Source of the DNA: Rachycentron canadum
Taxonomy: Eukaryota > Chordata > Actinopteri > Carangiformes > Rachycentridae
NCBI GenBank assembly: GCA_038496675.1
Contig: CM076656.1
Span: 1,356,651-1,420,650, forward strand
Direction: 5' to 3'
Length of the DNA stretch: 64,000 bases
Position numbers and translations under genes: made by a program
Part shown: piece after piece, positions 1 through 10,700 of the stretch
How the letters are laid out: every line of letters begins with the position of its first letter
Numbering within the stretch: position 1 is the stretch's first letter
Notes under the pieces: generated by a model
What the model was told of the DNA's origin: nothing
What the model saw: the letters and a program-made list of their open reading frames with translations, nothing else
Database searches by the model: none

Positions 1-210
1 CCTGGCTCTTTCCACATGCATGTCAAAGTGTCCTTGATCAAATTACAGAGCCCTGAATTGCCCCCAATGTATCATCGAGTATAGGAATTTTTTAATCATA
101 ATTATTATTCATTTTTATGTTTTTTTTTTTTTTTTTTTTTGCACATTCATCAATATTGAACATAACAGTTGTGATTTTCCTCCTCACCCGTTTCATGTGT
201 TGACTCCCAG

Positions 211-869
211 GTATCGTGCTGATCTGCGCCGTGCTCACCAATGCCCTGGTCCTGATCTGTGTGGTCGCAGCTCAGATGGTGTCGACGGGCCTGTCCTCGG
301 CTGCTGGGCTGGGCGGCTTCAACATCAACTCCAACTTCAACCTGCAGGGCACCGAGCTGCAGCAGGTACGAGACCTGGACATGCAGTACAGCCAGATGAG
401 AGCGCCGGGGATCTATGGGGGCATCGCCTTCAGCCTGACCTTCGGGGTTGTCTCACTGCTGTTTGTGGTTGCCGGGAACAAACCCCCCCACCTGATGTCC
501 AGGAAACTTCTGTTCGGAGCGTTGCTGTTTCAGGCGGTGGGCGCGGTGGTGTACGTGGTGGCCGTTGGTCTCTACCTGCACTTCATCATCAGGATCAACT
601 CCACAGATGTTTGTAAGCAGCGGGAGAGGCTGTACGCCCGCAACGGGTACACCTGGATGAACTGTGATGTGAGCGGGGCGGATGCTGCCGTGGCTCTGTT
701 CGGGCTCATCACAGCCATCCTGTACACAGCCGGCACGGTGCTCACGATCCAGACCATCCGATGGGTGAAGAGCTACCTGCAAGAGCGAAAGCGCAGAGAG
801 GCAGAGAGGCACCAGCCCCGAGCCCAACCACAGAGGGTGCCGCTGAGGGCAGAAGCCACCTCCGTGTGA
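211..869 (+). CDS. marveld3: Terminal coding exon of a MARVEL-domain protein, MARVELD3-like
   Basis: The exon begins after a clear acceptor (tgactcccag at 201-210) in phase 1 and runs open to a TGA at 867-869, about 219 codons. It encodes four hydrophobic segments in MARVEL order: a first helix at the exon start, a second beginning GIYGGIAFSLTFG, a third beginning LLFGALLFQAVGAVVYVV, and a fourth beginning AAVALFGLITAILY. The second outer loop carries an N-glycosylation-type INST and two cysteines, followed by a YTWMNC segment I associate with MARVELD3. A short basic cytoplasmic tail follows; there is no occludin/ELL domain, which argues against occludin or MARVELD2, and MARVELD1 is far shorter and intronless. 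MARVELD3 is a tight-junction membrane protein. The N-terminal cytoplasmic exons are outside the window. MARVEL assignment is firm; the exact paralogue rests on remembered similarity. Confidence 0.72.
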
Positions 870-1945
870 GAGCGGGGCTGGGGAGGATCGACGTCTGGAG
901 CCTGTATCATGAAGTAACTTTGCTAAGCTGCCTCACATCTTGGGTTTAAGTGAGTTATTCTGACGTCACAGAGCCTGCTCTCTTCCAACTGGTGTACATC
1001 ACCATGGAACCTGCTGCACAGCTCATCTGCTCTGATGCAGGTTCAGATCTGACTGTTTTGAGCTGTATTGCTACAGGTTCTCATCATGGACAAAAGTACT
1101 GCATTTATAACAATATATGACAAATAACAGTATATAAAGATATTTTTATAGGTTTCGCTCATCACTTGAGTCCCTGAAAGGTCTCGGTGGGATTTCTTTT
1201 TCCTCTCAACTACTATTGCGTCCCTCACATTGAGCTTTACATTCTTCAGATCTGTACAGGAAGGTTAAGGTCTGACAGCAGCGCAGGTGGATTATAATTT
1301 GTTTTATTTACAGCCCCTGGTTGGTTTTCTCATGGCAGCTAATGTAGCTGAACACAGTTCTCTCCACTGTACTGTGACTGGCTGCTGCTGTGACAGTTTT
1401 AATGATTAAAACAGTAACAATATGCAGGGGTTGCATATATGCGCGTGTGGGTTAGGGTTTTTTGTGTGTGTACATTGATGTGGTGTGTGAGTGTTGTGGT
1501 GAAGCTGTTGTGATTGAAGCTCGTGTGTCAGCTAATGTGTCCGTACATGAGCGCATGTGAATAGAAGCCACAGAGCAGCTCTACTCACAATCTAATGTAT
1601 AATAAAAGCTCATATCCACAGTCACAGTGGCTGCATCATGTCTGAGGTAACAAAAAAGTCAAATATCCCACTGGGACCTTTCGGGGTGGGGGAGGTTTTT
1701 TGGGTTTGGGTTTACACTGGGATTAAAACAGGACCTCGAACAGATAACGTTCACCTCACTGACGCCCTAAAGAGTGACGATTATAGCTGCCTGTTGTTTT
1801 CACTTTTCCTGTCCTCAGATGCTTCTAACTTCTATCACTGCAGCTCAGGATAAGTTTTCAAGCTTTTTTAACTAAATGAGACGTTGACTGTAAATATGAA
1901 GTTTATGAGTAAGTAAGTTCACTCAGTGTAAATTAGCTAAATAAA
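870..1945 (+). other. marveld3: Probable 3' UTR of the marveld3-like gene
   Basis: No coding signal follows the TGA at 867-869. AATAAA hexamers on the + strand at about 1601-1606 and 1940-1945 are the first plausible polyadenylation signals. The exact cleavage site cannot be decided from sequence. Confidence 0.45.
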
Positions 1946-2944
1946 AGTATTTTGGTCAGATTTACCTTCTAGACCAGTTTTTAAATGTCAGATCGTACTT
2001 GTGTGGTTTTATTGTTCACATTTGACCTCACTGAGCATCACTTCCTCCTGTGGACATAACGACTTCATCTGATTGTCATGTTGTCTTCGTGGTGCAGGGA
2101 AAACTTTGTGATACAGCCTCAGTCTTGTTTACTTTCAAACTGTTTTTTAATTCTTCAACTCAGCTGTACGTGTTTAGGATTTGATCTATTAAATGTGGCT
2201 CCACTCAGCCCGACTGTTTGTGATGAGAGCAGCCTACAGGGGGCCTCAGAGGTCCGTCGCCTCCGCAGGCCCCCTGCCAACAACCATGACATCGCCGCCG
2301 TGTCCCCTCTCTGCTGTCGCACAATGGACCACACATACAGAGGACACAGCAGTGATGTAACTGTTGGTCTGTTGGGTCAAGACTTAATTACTGACAGAAG
2401 AAATCCTCCAGAGTGAGGTAATTACTCAAGTTCTAATTTTACCATTTCACATTAACACAATGCAGTGATTGTATCGCCGCAGGACAAACACTGCAGCGTG
2501 ACAATAGCCGGTTTGTTGCTTGATGTTGTGCAGCTCCTTAAACTTGTACATTTTCTTTTTTTATGACCAGGTCAGTTCACTCAAATTACAAATCCATTTC
2601 AGTCATTTCTAAAATGACTGAAATGGATTTCTGCTGCCGACGCAAGAAAACTGAGGCAGTTGAAAAGAAGCTGCAAATAATAATTAGTCTTATATTTAAT
2701 TAATCTAGATCTGAAATGATTGATTTTTATTTTTAGCCCCAGATCAATGAGAATTTATCAATGGGAAGAAAATGTATGGAAACTTTTGACAAAATCAGGT
2801 GGGTCATTCTGCAGGAAGTAAATATCTGATAAAACCAGAACATCTGCTTGGTCAGACTCCAGGCTCATGTTTTTGTAATTTGTATGAAAATGTAGTGTAA
2901 AAGCTCCACACCATCTCCTCCACACACACAGTCAGAGACAACAT
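1946..2944. other. Intergenic region between convergent genes
   Basis: This roughly 1-kb stretch separates the 3' ends of the marveld3-like gene (+) and phlpp1 (-). The longest reading frame (112 codons, 2078-2416, +) has no recognisable protein similarity. The only structured element I see is a perfect hairpin at 2590-2630. Confidence 0.5.
2590..2630. repeat. Perfect 18-bp inverted repeat with 5-nt loop
   Basis: The left arm 2590-2607 (aaatccatttcagtcatt) and right arm 2613-2630 are exact reverse complements around a 5-nt spacer. It lies between two convergent genes. It could extrude as a cruciform or fold in a read-through transcript; the arms are short for a microRNA precursor. Confidence 0.85.
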
Positions 2945-3717
2945 GTAGTTATCTGAAAACTTTAATTTATTATATAGCAAAAGTAGCTCTTGTGCGATTT
3001 GCCATTGTCAACATGTCTGTAACACTGTTCTGAGAACATTTATTGAGCTGGTAATAACTGTCGGATCCATCTTGATCGGCATCTACTCACCACCGCAGCA
3101 CCACTCTGAACTCTGCATGCCCCCCACCCCCGAGAGGAACACAAGCCTGGAACATCAGCCGTGTGAAATAATCATCTTTTCTCTCAGAGAATATTAGTAC
3201 GTTTCAGTGACTAGGTCACTTTTAAGTATTAAACTCCTAGGAGTTAGTTAAACAGTTTTACTAACTCCGACAACTGTAAGGCCGTCAGCCGTGACGCACT
3301 GGGGAAATGTCTGCTACAACACAAAAACACAATGGTCCAAATCTGAAGTACCATTTAAACAGAATGAATCTCCAGAGTCTAATACAAAGCATTCAAAGTG
3401 CTTCTTCAAATTAAAGATATGGTAAAACTATGTGAAGATTTCATCAACATAAAGTGTTATAAAAATTGCATTGCATTTCAAGGGGCATAGAGTTAACAGT
3501 AGAAAATAAACTAAATAACAGAAACCATAACGAAACAGTCTCTAGTCCGTAAGCATGTTCACAATACTCTTGAGGTTTTTGGAGGGAGCGTTACAAACGA
3601 ATGCAGAGCCGAGCATCAAGACCGACAGTCCTGATTCCACAGTCCTCCATCCCTGAAACTCACCAAATCTGAACTCCTGGATGAGAAAGCAGCTGCTGTG
3701 GAGGGAGGGGGCAGAAG
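2945..3717 (-). other. phlpp1: Probable phlpp1 3' UTR
   Basis: This is the region downstream of the phlpp1 TAA (3718-3720, read on the minus strand). A minus-strand AATAAA corresponds to tttatt at 2966-2971, a plausible polyadenylation signal giving a 3' UTR of about 0.75 kb. The boundary is inferred. Confidence 0.45.
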
Positions 3718-4872
3718 TTAGAGGGGTGTGACGAAGTAGTCTGCAGGTTTCTGGTAGCTGTGTGTTTGCTGGTTGTGTGTCTGCATCTGCTCCTGCTGCT
3801 GCTGGATGATCTGCCGGACTTCCTCCTCCAGCTCTGGTGGGATGATGAGCTGGTCGTCGGGGTCCGGCTGGGCCGGAGCGTTGAAGTAGCCCCCCTGCCT
3901 CCTGACGGGGGCGTCGGCCGCCTCCTCGATGAGGTCCTGGTTCCTCCCTTGGCAGGCCACAGAGCCGTTGGCTCGAGCCCTGCGGCCCAGAGTCCCAGAC
4001 CGAGCCTCTCCGCTGAGGCAGGGAGAGGAGGGAGGGATGGGGGAGGGAGACTGGGAGGAGAAGGGAGGGGGTGAAGGCTCATGATGCGAGGTGAAAACAG
4101 GAGAGATGTTTGTGCTTGGCTGAGCATGAGTGTGCAATTGGGATGCTGGGCAGTCATGGCGGTGCAGACAGTGGACGTCGGCCTCCACCTCCACACGGCT
4201 GCCGTTCGAGAAGACGCCGGCGATGGGCTCCTCGTCCTCGCTGTCGAGCCCATTGTCAGACAGAGCTCCAGAGAACTGTCTCTGGAAGCTCCCTCCTCCA
4301 CAAGCAGGCCTCCGCACGCCGACTCGTCCCGGCAGGTTGAGGTGGGACGCCAGGGGCTCGGCCTGAGGCGGCGGCTCCTCTGATGACGCCGTGGATCCCA
4401 CCTCGCTGCTCATTTCAGATGTGCTGAACTCGCTGCTCAGCTCGCTCACTGTTCCTGAAGAGACCGGTGGCACTGGTATACCGCCGTCACCGCCAGCTGA
4501 GTAATGGTGTGTGCTGGTGTGTGCACCAAGGCCGGGGCTGGGGGGCGGCGGCGGCGGCTCACAGAAACAGCAGCAGTCTTCGGTGATGCTGAGCTGGACG
4601 ACGACGGCACTGAGGCTGTCGGCGCAGCCGTAGCTCTGAGCCAGAGTCACCAGCTTTTTAGCAGCAGCCAGAGCATCTGGTACATTCCTGACCGCCTCCA
4701 CCGCCTCGCTGGGAGACAGCATGTCCCACAATCCCCGGCTGCCCAGGAGAAAGAACTCGTCTTGCGGGGTGAGTGTCACCGTGGAGACGTGGGGTTGAGG
4801 GGTCACAGACGGGCACAGGAAGGAGTAACCCATAATCCTGGTGGAGTCAGTTACACCACTGACTTTGTTATC
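3718..4872 (-). CDS. phlpp1: phlpp1 exon 17: end of PP2C domain and C-terminal tail
   Basis: This terminal exon encodes 384 residues plus TAA, starting DNKVSGVTDSTRIMGYSF. It has LTPQDEFFLLGSRGLWDMLS and LAQSYGCADSLSAVVVQLS; the PP2C SDGLWD position reads SRGLWD. The Ser-rich tail includes STSEMSSEVGSTASSEEPPP, GYFNAPAQPDPDDQ and a Gln-rich stretch, ending in YFVTPL, a class I PDZ ligand comparable to the mammalian DTPL ending. The acceptor is preceded by an unusually long polypyrimidine tract. Confidence 0.95.
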   Translation of the reverse strand, partial: DNKVSGVTDSTRIMGYSFLCPSVTPQPHVSTVTLTPQDEFFLLGSRGLWDMLSPSEAVEAVRNVPDALAAAKKLVTLAQSYGCADSLSAVVVQLSITEDCCCFCEPPPPPPSPGLGAHTSTHHYSAGGDGGIPVPPVSSGTVSELSSEFSTSEMSSEVGSTASSEEPPPQAEPLASHLNLPGRVGVRRPACGGGSFQRQFSGALSDNGLDSEDEEPIAGVFSNGSRVEVEADVHCLHRHDCPASQLHTHAQPSTNISPVFTSHHEPSPPPFSSQSPSPIPPSSPCLSGEARSGTLGRRARANGSVACQGRNQDLIEEAADAPVRRQGGYFNAPAQPDPDDQLIIPPELEEEVRQIIQQQQEQMQTHNQQTHSYQKPADYFVTPL

Positions 4873-7686
4873 CTACAGAGGAGGAGGAGAAGGAAAAGAA
4901 GGAGAAGGAGGAGAAGGAAAAGGACGAGGAAGAAAAGGAAATGACTGTTTTCTCTCTTTACACTGAAGCTGCAACTAATGTTGTTACCAGTTAATCTGTT
5001 CAAGTGCTGAAACAATTAGAATAATTCTAGTTATTAATTCTCTCATCAATCATTTCTCTCCAGTTTCTTCAGTAAAAACTTTTCAGCTGAAGGAGAAAGA
5101 CACGTCCTGTCTTTACCTCTGTGATGATGGCATTATGCCGTCGAACCCTCTGGTACTCTGGCTCCTCTTTGACAGTGTGTGTGCTGGAGAGTTGCATAGC
5201 TTTGCCGTCTCGGCACAAAACAGCCTGGCACCGGCCCACGTTGGCGGCCTTCAGAGTGAAGCAGCCGCCGTGTTCACCAGGAGCCACTGGGTCGTGTCTG
5301 ATGTGGCACAGAGCGGCTGAACCGCCCATCCTCTGGCCTGCTGTGCCCAGCTTCCTGCAGGAGAGCAACGCAGAAACACAGGAGTTGAAGAGTGAGCGTG
5401 TCAGGTGTGACGATTTGCCTCCTTCCTGCTATTCAAAGCATCTTTACCTTTGCATGGTGAGGAAAGTGTTGGTCATGTAATCTTCCTGCCTCTGGCCCCT
5501 GTGAAGCTCCTCGGCTAACACATCTCCCATGGTGCACTGCAGCAGGTAAGGCACCTCAACGTTCCTGTCTCCGTCAAAAACTCCATACAGAGCCTCCCGG
5601 ATCCCACAGAAGCTGTCCAGGGCCAGAGCAGCCACACACAGCCTGAGAACAACACATCCACCAGTTTGTAAGCAAGTGTCCCAGTCTCCACCTCACATCA
5701 CCTTAATTTACATGACGGCATGTCTGATCAGCACTAGATACTAAGGAGAATCACCATCTCAGGGGCGTCTGCCTCCCCTCAGACTAGTCTGTTTATCCAC
5801 CGTCATAGACAATATGAACCGTCTGTTTAAAACACTGCCACCGCTGTGTGAAGTCTGGAGTCCTGGATAAATCCGCACAGACATTTGTGCCAGGTGTGGA
5901 TGGATTTCCCTCGAAGACAATATCGTGTCCATGAGAATAATTATATATATATATTATAATAAAAAGTTCTTTACTGTTTACTGACTGCTGCTGGTGCAGA
6001 GACATAAAAACATGGTCTTCTGATCTATTTCGATTAATTGTAAAGAAATAAACTGAGGAGATCAATACCAGAGGATCAATATTAGATTACCATCATTGCT
6101 CAGGTCTGCTGACCTGGACCTTCTCCAGAGCAGCCCAGATATAAAACAGTTAATCTAATTACAGTGTAGCTGCATCACTATGGCAATAGATTTTTTTTTT
6201 TTTCATAAAACACCTTCAGAACTTTTGTGCATTAATATTAATACTTCTTCACAACTTTGTTTTATGCGATTTATTATCTTATCACAGTTATTGTATTTTA
6301 TTCTCTATGTATATTTTAAAGCACATTGTAAATAACGTAAATGAAGTTTCTTATAAACTACAGAGATCAATAAAAGACTGTGTGAGTAACTGGCTAAGAG
6401 CAGAAACAGAGGGAAAGAGACTGACTTGTTTTTGACTCCAGAGGCCTCAGTATAGCCGTGGCTCCAGACTGCAGGGGCCCCGTGGCTCTCACTCACGCAT
6501 GGAGCTGAAGGAGACGGGTCAACTCTGAAGCATCGGATGTTACTGCAGAGAGAAGAAGAAAGGAAGCAGAATAAAAAGACCCGCCTATTGTGTTTGAAGG
6601 AGTCCTGCTGCTGCTGCGTGTTTGTGTGTGAAGGTCTCACTTGAGCAGCTCCAGGCTCTTGTGATCTAGGTTGAGACGAGGATTCCCTGTGAGGTCCAGC
6701 TCCTGAAGCTTCGGAGGGAGTGTCTCTGGCAGAGTCACTTCAGTCAGCTCGTTGCAGCTCAGGTCCACACACTGAGAAAGAAAACAACAGTCCTCATGAT
6801 TCATCCATTATCCACACTACTTATCCTTACAGGGTCACAGGGGCCTGGAGCCAAACGACCAGTTTTGCTCACATTTACCCCAATGGACAACCAGTCACCA
6901 GTTAACCTGACCTGCATGTCTTTGGACTGGGGGAGGAAGCTGAAGTACCTGGAGGGAACCCACGCAGGCACAGGGAGAACGTGCAGGCTCAAACCCAGTA
7001 CCTTCATTTGAGTATTTATTTTTTTTAAACATCTTTATTAGACAGGAGAGAGTACAGAGACAGGAAATGATGTGACTGAGAGAGGAGGAATGACATTAAC
7101 CAAGAAGTCCGACTGGCCAGGGATCAAACAGGGGACCTGCTGAGCCCATGCTGTACACGCCCTGACCACTAGGCCACTCTTCCTGCCGCTGCACTACCAC
7201 ACCCCTTATGATTCATCTGACTCCATCATGAATATCTGCAGAAATTTAATTTATAATAGTTTAATCATTCAGTGTAGATATGTTGATATAATAATGGTTC
7301 GTTTTGCCTTTTCTCAAATGTTCTGTTTCGTGTTCATCAGTAGGTTGTTTCTCCTCCAGCTGGAAGCAAGATTTCATGTGAAATGATTCATCTTTGTGTG
7401 TCACAGCTTGTATACTTCATGGATCTGAATGCAGTTCACTTCCAAACTTCCAAACAGATCAGAGTTTATCAACAACAGACTCTCCCCAACAAATTTATGG
7501 ATGGGTTCTGTTCCACCCTCAGTTCCATTTTAATCCCGTTTTTCCCCTCAGAGAAAATACCTGGATTTGTTGAACACACACGATCACATCAACAAAAACC
7601 CACAAAAAGAATTTTGTGCATTGATACTGAATCACGCAAGAGAAATCACAGAGCATGAAAAATTCTATTATTTTTTCCCACCCGGT

Positions 7687-7765
<79 letters not shown>

Positions 7766-10700
7766 CATGAGCATTAAAACCATCATTTGGGTTCAGAGAA
7801 AGGCAGAGATTAGGGAGTTACCGGGAGATTACAAAGGATTTCCTGATCTGGTCCAACCCAGTGAAGATGAGCACAGAGGTACAGAGATAGACAGACAGAT
7901 AAAGAGGGACAGAGGGAGCTTGTTTTTTGTCATTGGACCAGAGTGAGGTTGACTTTCTTCCAGAACTGACTCCTCAAAGCCCCTAACTTGACGCAGGTGT
8001 CTACAGATGTGTGATGTCCACATCTGAATCCACGCCTAAAATACCTGGTTGTATCCAACTAACCTTGATCTCAGGCAGCTGGAGCACCTCAGGGAAGGCG
8101 CTGATGCAGTTGGAGTGGGCTGAGAGTGTGTGCAGGCGCTGGCAGCTGAGGATGGTGGTGGGCACTGCCCTCAGTCTGTTGCCGCTCAGGTCCAGCTCCT
8201 CCAGCTGCTCCAGTCGTGCCAGTTTACTGCAGGGGGTGGAGATACAATCATATCAACACTGCAACTGAAAAACTTGGGTAGGTAGGAGCAGGTCACAATC
8301 AAAATCTACTTCTAAAATCAAAGCAATATAAATTGATGTAAGTCTGGGTGGAACAAGCCCATAATTAAGTGGACAAAGCCAGAAGCAGTCTTACATCTCA
8401 GGGTGTTTGGGAACTTAAACTTTCTGAATTAGAACATTTCTGAGGAGGACAGTGCGTTTGTGTGGGAGTTATCTAAGCCACATAAATGTAGAAACAAAGA
8501 TGCTGTTCAGACGCTTTACTTATTATACCTGGCAGTGAAGGTCTGCAGCTGGTTGTAGGCGAGGTGAAGCACCCTGAGGTGGCCATGTCCTGTCAGAAGA
8601 GGGATGCATTTGTCTGTCAAGCTGTTATTGGTCACGTAGAGCTCCTCCAGGCTGCTGAAGCTGTCCTCCGATAGGCTGGATGCAGGGAGGTTCTCCAGCT
8701 TATTGGCCGACACATTTAGGTAACGCAAGCTGTGAAGAAAACCCAACAGAGAAGACAAACTTAGTGCTTGAACAACTGAATTGACAAAAAAAAAAAAAAA
8801 AAAAGAACAGACAGAAGGAGGACAGAGAGAAGGAAGGGAGATGCAACAAAGGCAGATGAAGAACAGCAGAATGAAATACATGTGGAAATATCAGAGTGAA
8901 AGAAAAAGAAAGGAAGACAGAGGATGATGTGTTATTGTGTGCACCTCTGAGCTTTGATGAACAGGTTGTGTGGGAGCTCAGTCAGATAGTTGTGTTGGAG
9001 GTCGAGGACCTCGAGCAGCGATCTCTCCAGCCTCTCAGCCAGCCGACACACTTGGTTCCAGCCTGCAAGCAGCTTTCTCAGGCTCCCACTGGACAGCAGC
9101 CTACGACACACACAGTACAACAACCTCAGTCTGTGTGTGTGTGTGTGTGTGTGTGTGTACTGTAAATGTGTCAGTGGGAACTGCTCTGTTTTACCCTGAT
9201 GAGGACACAGAACAGTACACAAAATACCCTTTGGTTTAGTGACCTCATTTTCCACTGAGGATCATTGAGTTTTCCTCATGTTGAATCATCGGACAGAAGG
9301 AGAGAGCTTGACCTTTAGTTAGAATAAGTGTAGTGACTGAAGTTTAATGGTCATCAGTTCCCCCCCCCAAAAAAATACTATTATCAATCAGTCTGTGTCA
9401 GTTAAAACAGTTAAGTGCAAAAGGTAATGGTTTTAATTGTTCAACGACAGATGTCCTTTACAGATGTCAATTATATATATATATACTTCAAATAAAACAA
9501 GAAGTTAATAACTCTCCATCTTGATAAAAGCAAGATAAACAATATGCACTAAAGACTGTGAGATGTCACTGCTGCAAAACCTGAGGAACCTTTTTAGATT
9601 TTTTATCCTAATTCAGTTACCCTACTTATTTCAGACTGTGCCAACAGTGGTCTCTTTGAAATAAATGAGGAGGCTACATTCTCTTCATACAGCACTACTG
9701 TCAGTCTGAGGTCGAGCTAAAACAGGAGCTTCATCTAAACACAAACCTGTGTACGAGCTATATTTGGCCTTGTCATTGTGAGCATGTTAGCATACTTATG
9801 TTAGCATTTAGCTGTAGACTTGTAAGCTGTTTATTGGTCAAGCCAGTTGTTATTGTACAGTCCAAACTAGCAGAACTCAAAATGAACTCAAAACAATCTG
9901 TCCTTCGACTCAAAGTTCAGATTGGACAAAACACCCAAAACTTTTTTGCAGTTATAATATGAATGAACACTTTGTTCTTTATTTGGAACATAATGCTACT
10001 CTTTCTACTGTTTCTTTTATTTTTTGTCTCCTCTCTTGTCTGCTCCTGTCAGCACGAATGGAGGATAGTGATCAGTGATCGATCATCAGAGAGACTGTCT
10101 TGTTTTCCCATGTATGTCTTAACTTATAATTATCAGTCTCCCTGCCATAGTTTAACCTAGTAACTACATATAACTAGTCCTTGCAACACTGACACACACA
10201 CACACACTCTGATCAGCTGTCACCGAAGCGCTGCTTGTTGTGAGTGGGTGGGGTGCTGTAACACAGAGAGCAGGAGACAGATAAACAGAGCCCTAATCCA
10301 AAGAGTCATTTGTTTGGGCCTGGGACAGAGCAGGAGTGAAAGTTCACTCCTGTGTCATCCTCTGCTCTGTAGCAGCTTTGGGGATTGTTTGTGTGGTTCT
10401 TACCATATGGGCAGCTCAGTGACAGAGTTATGGTTGATGTCCAACACCTCCAGCCTGCTGCTCTCACACACCCAGTCAGGGACACTCTCCAGCTTGTTCC
10501 TTTAATACAACAGATACAGACAGCATCAGGCTTCTGTTCTCCTACTCTCTAAATAGGCCAGTGAAGTGGTCTCAGTGCGTCTTCATACCAGGACAAATCC
10601 AGAACATTCAGATTCTCTGGCGCAGGCTGCACCTCCAGCTGCTTCAGCTCTACAAACACAACGTGCAGAACTCTTTATAGTCTCAGTGCGAATGTGTGTC

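Noticed and set aside
3760..4944. Several + strand frames opposite phlpp1 exon 17
   Set aside because: Shadows of a GC-rich coding exon on the other strand.
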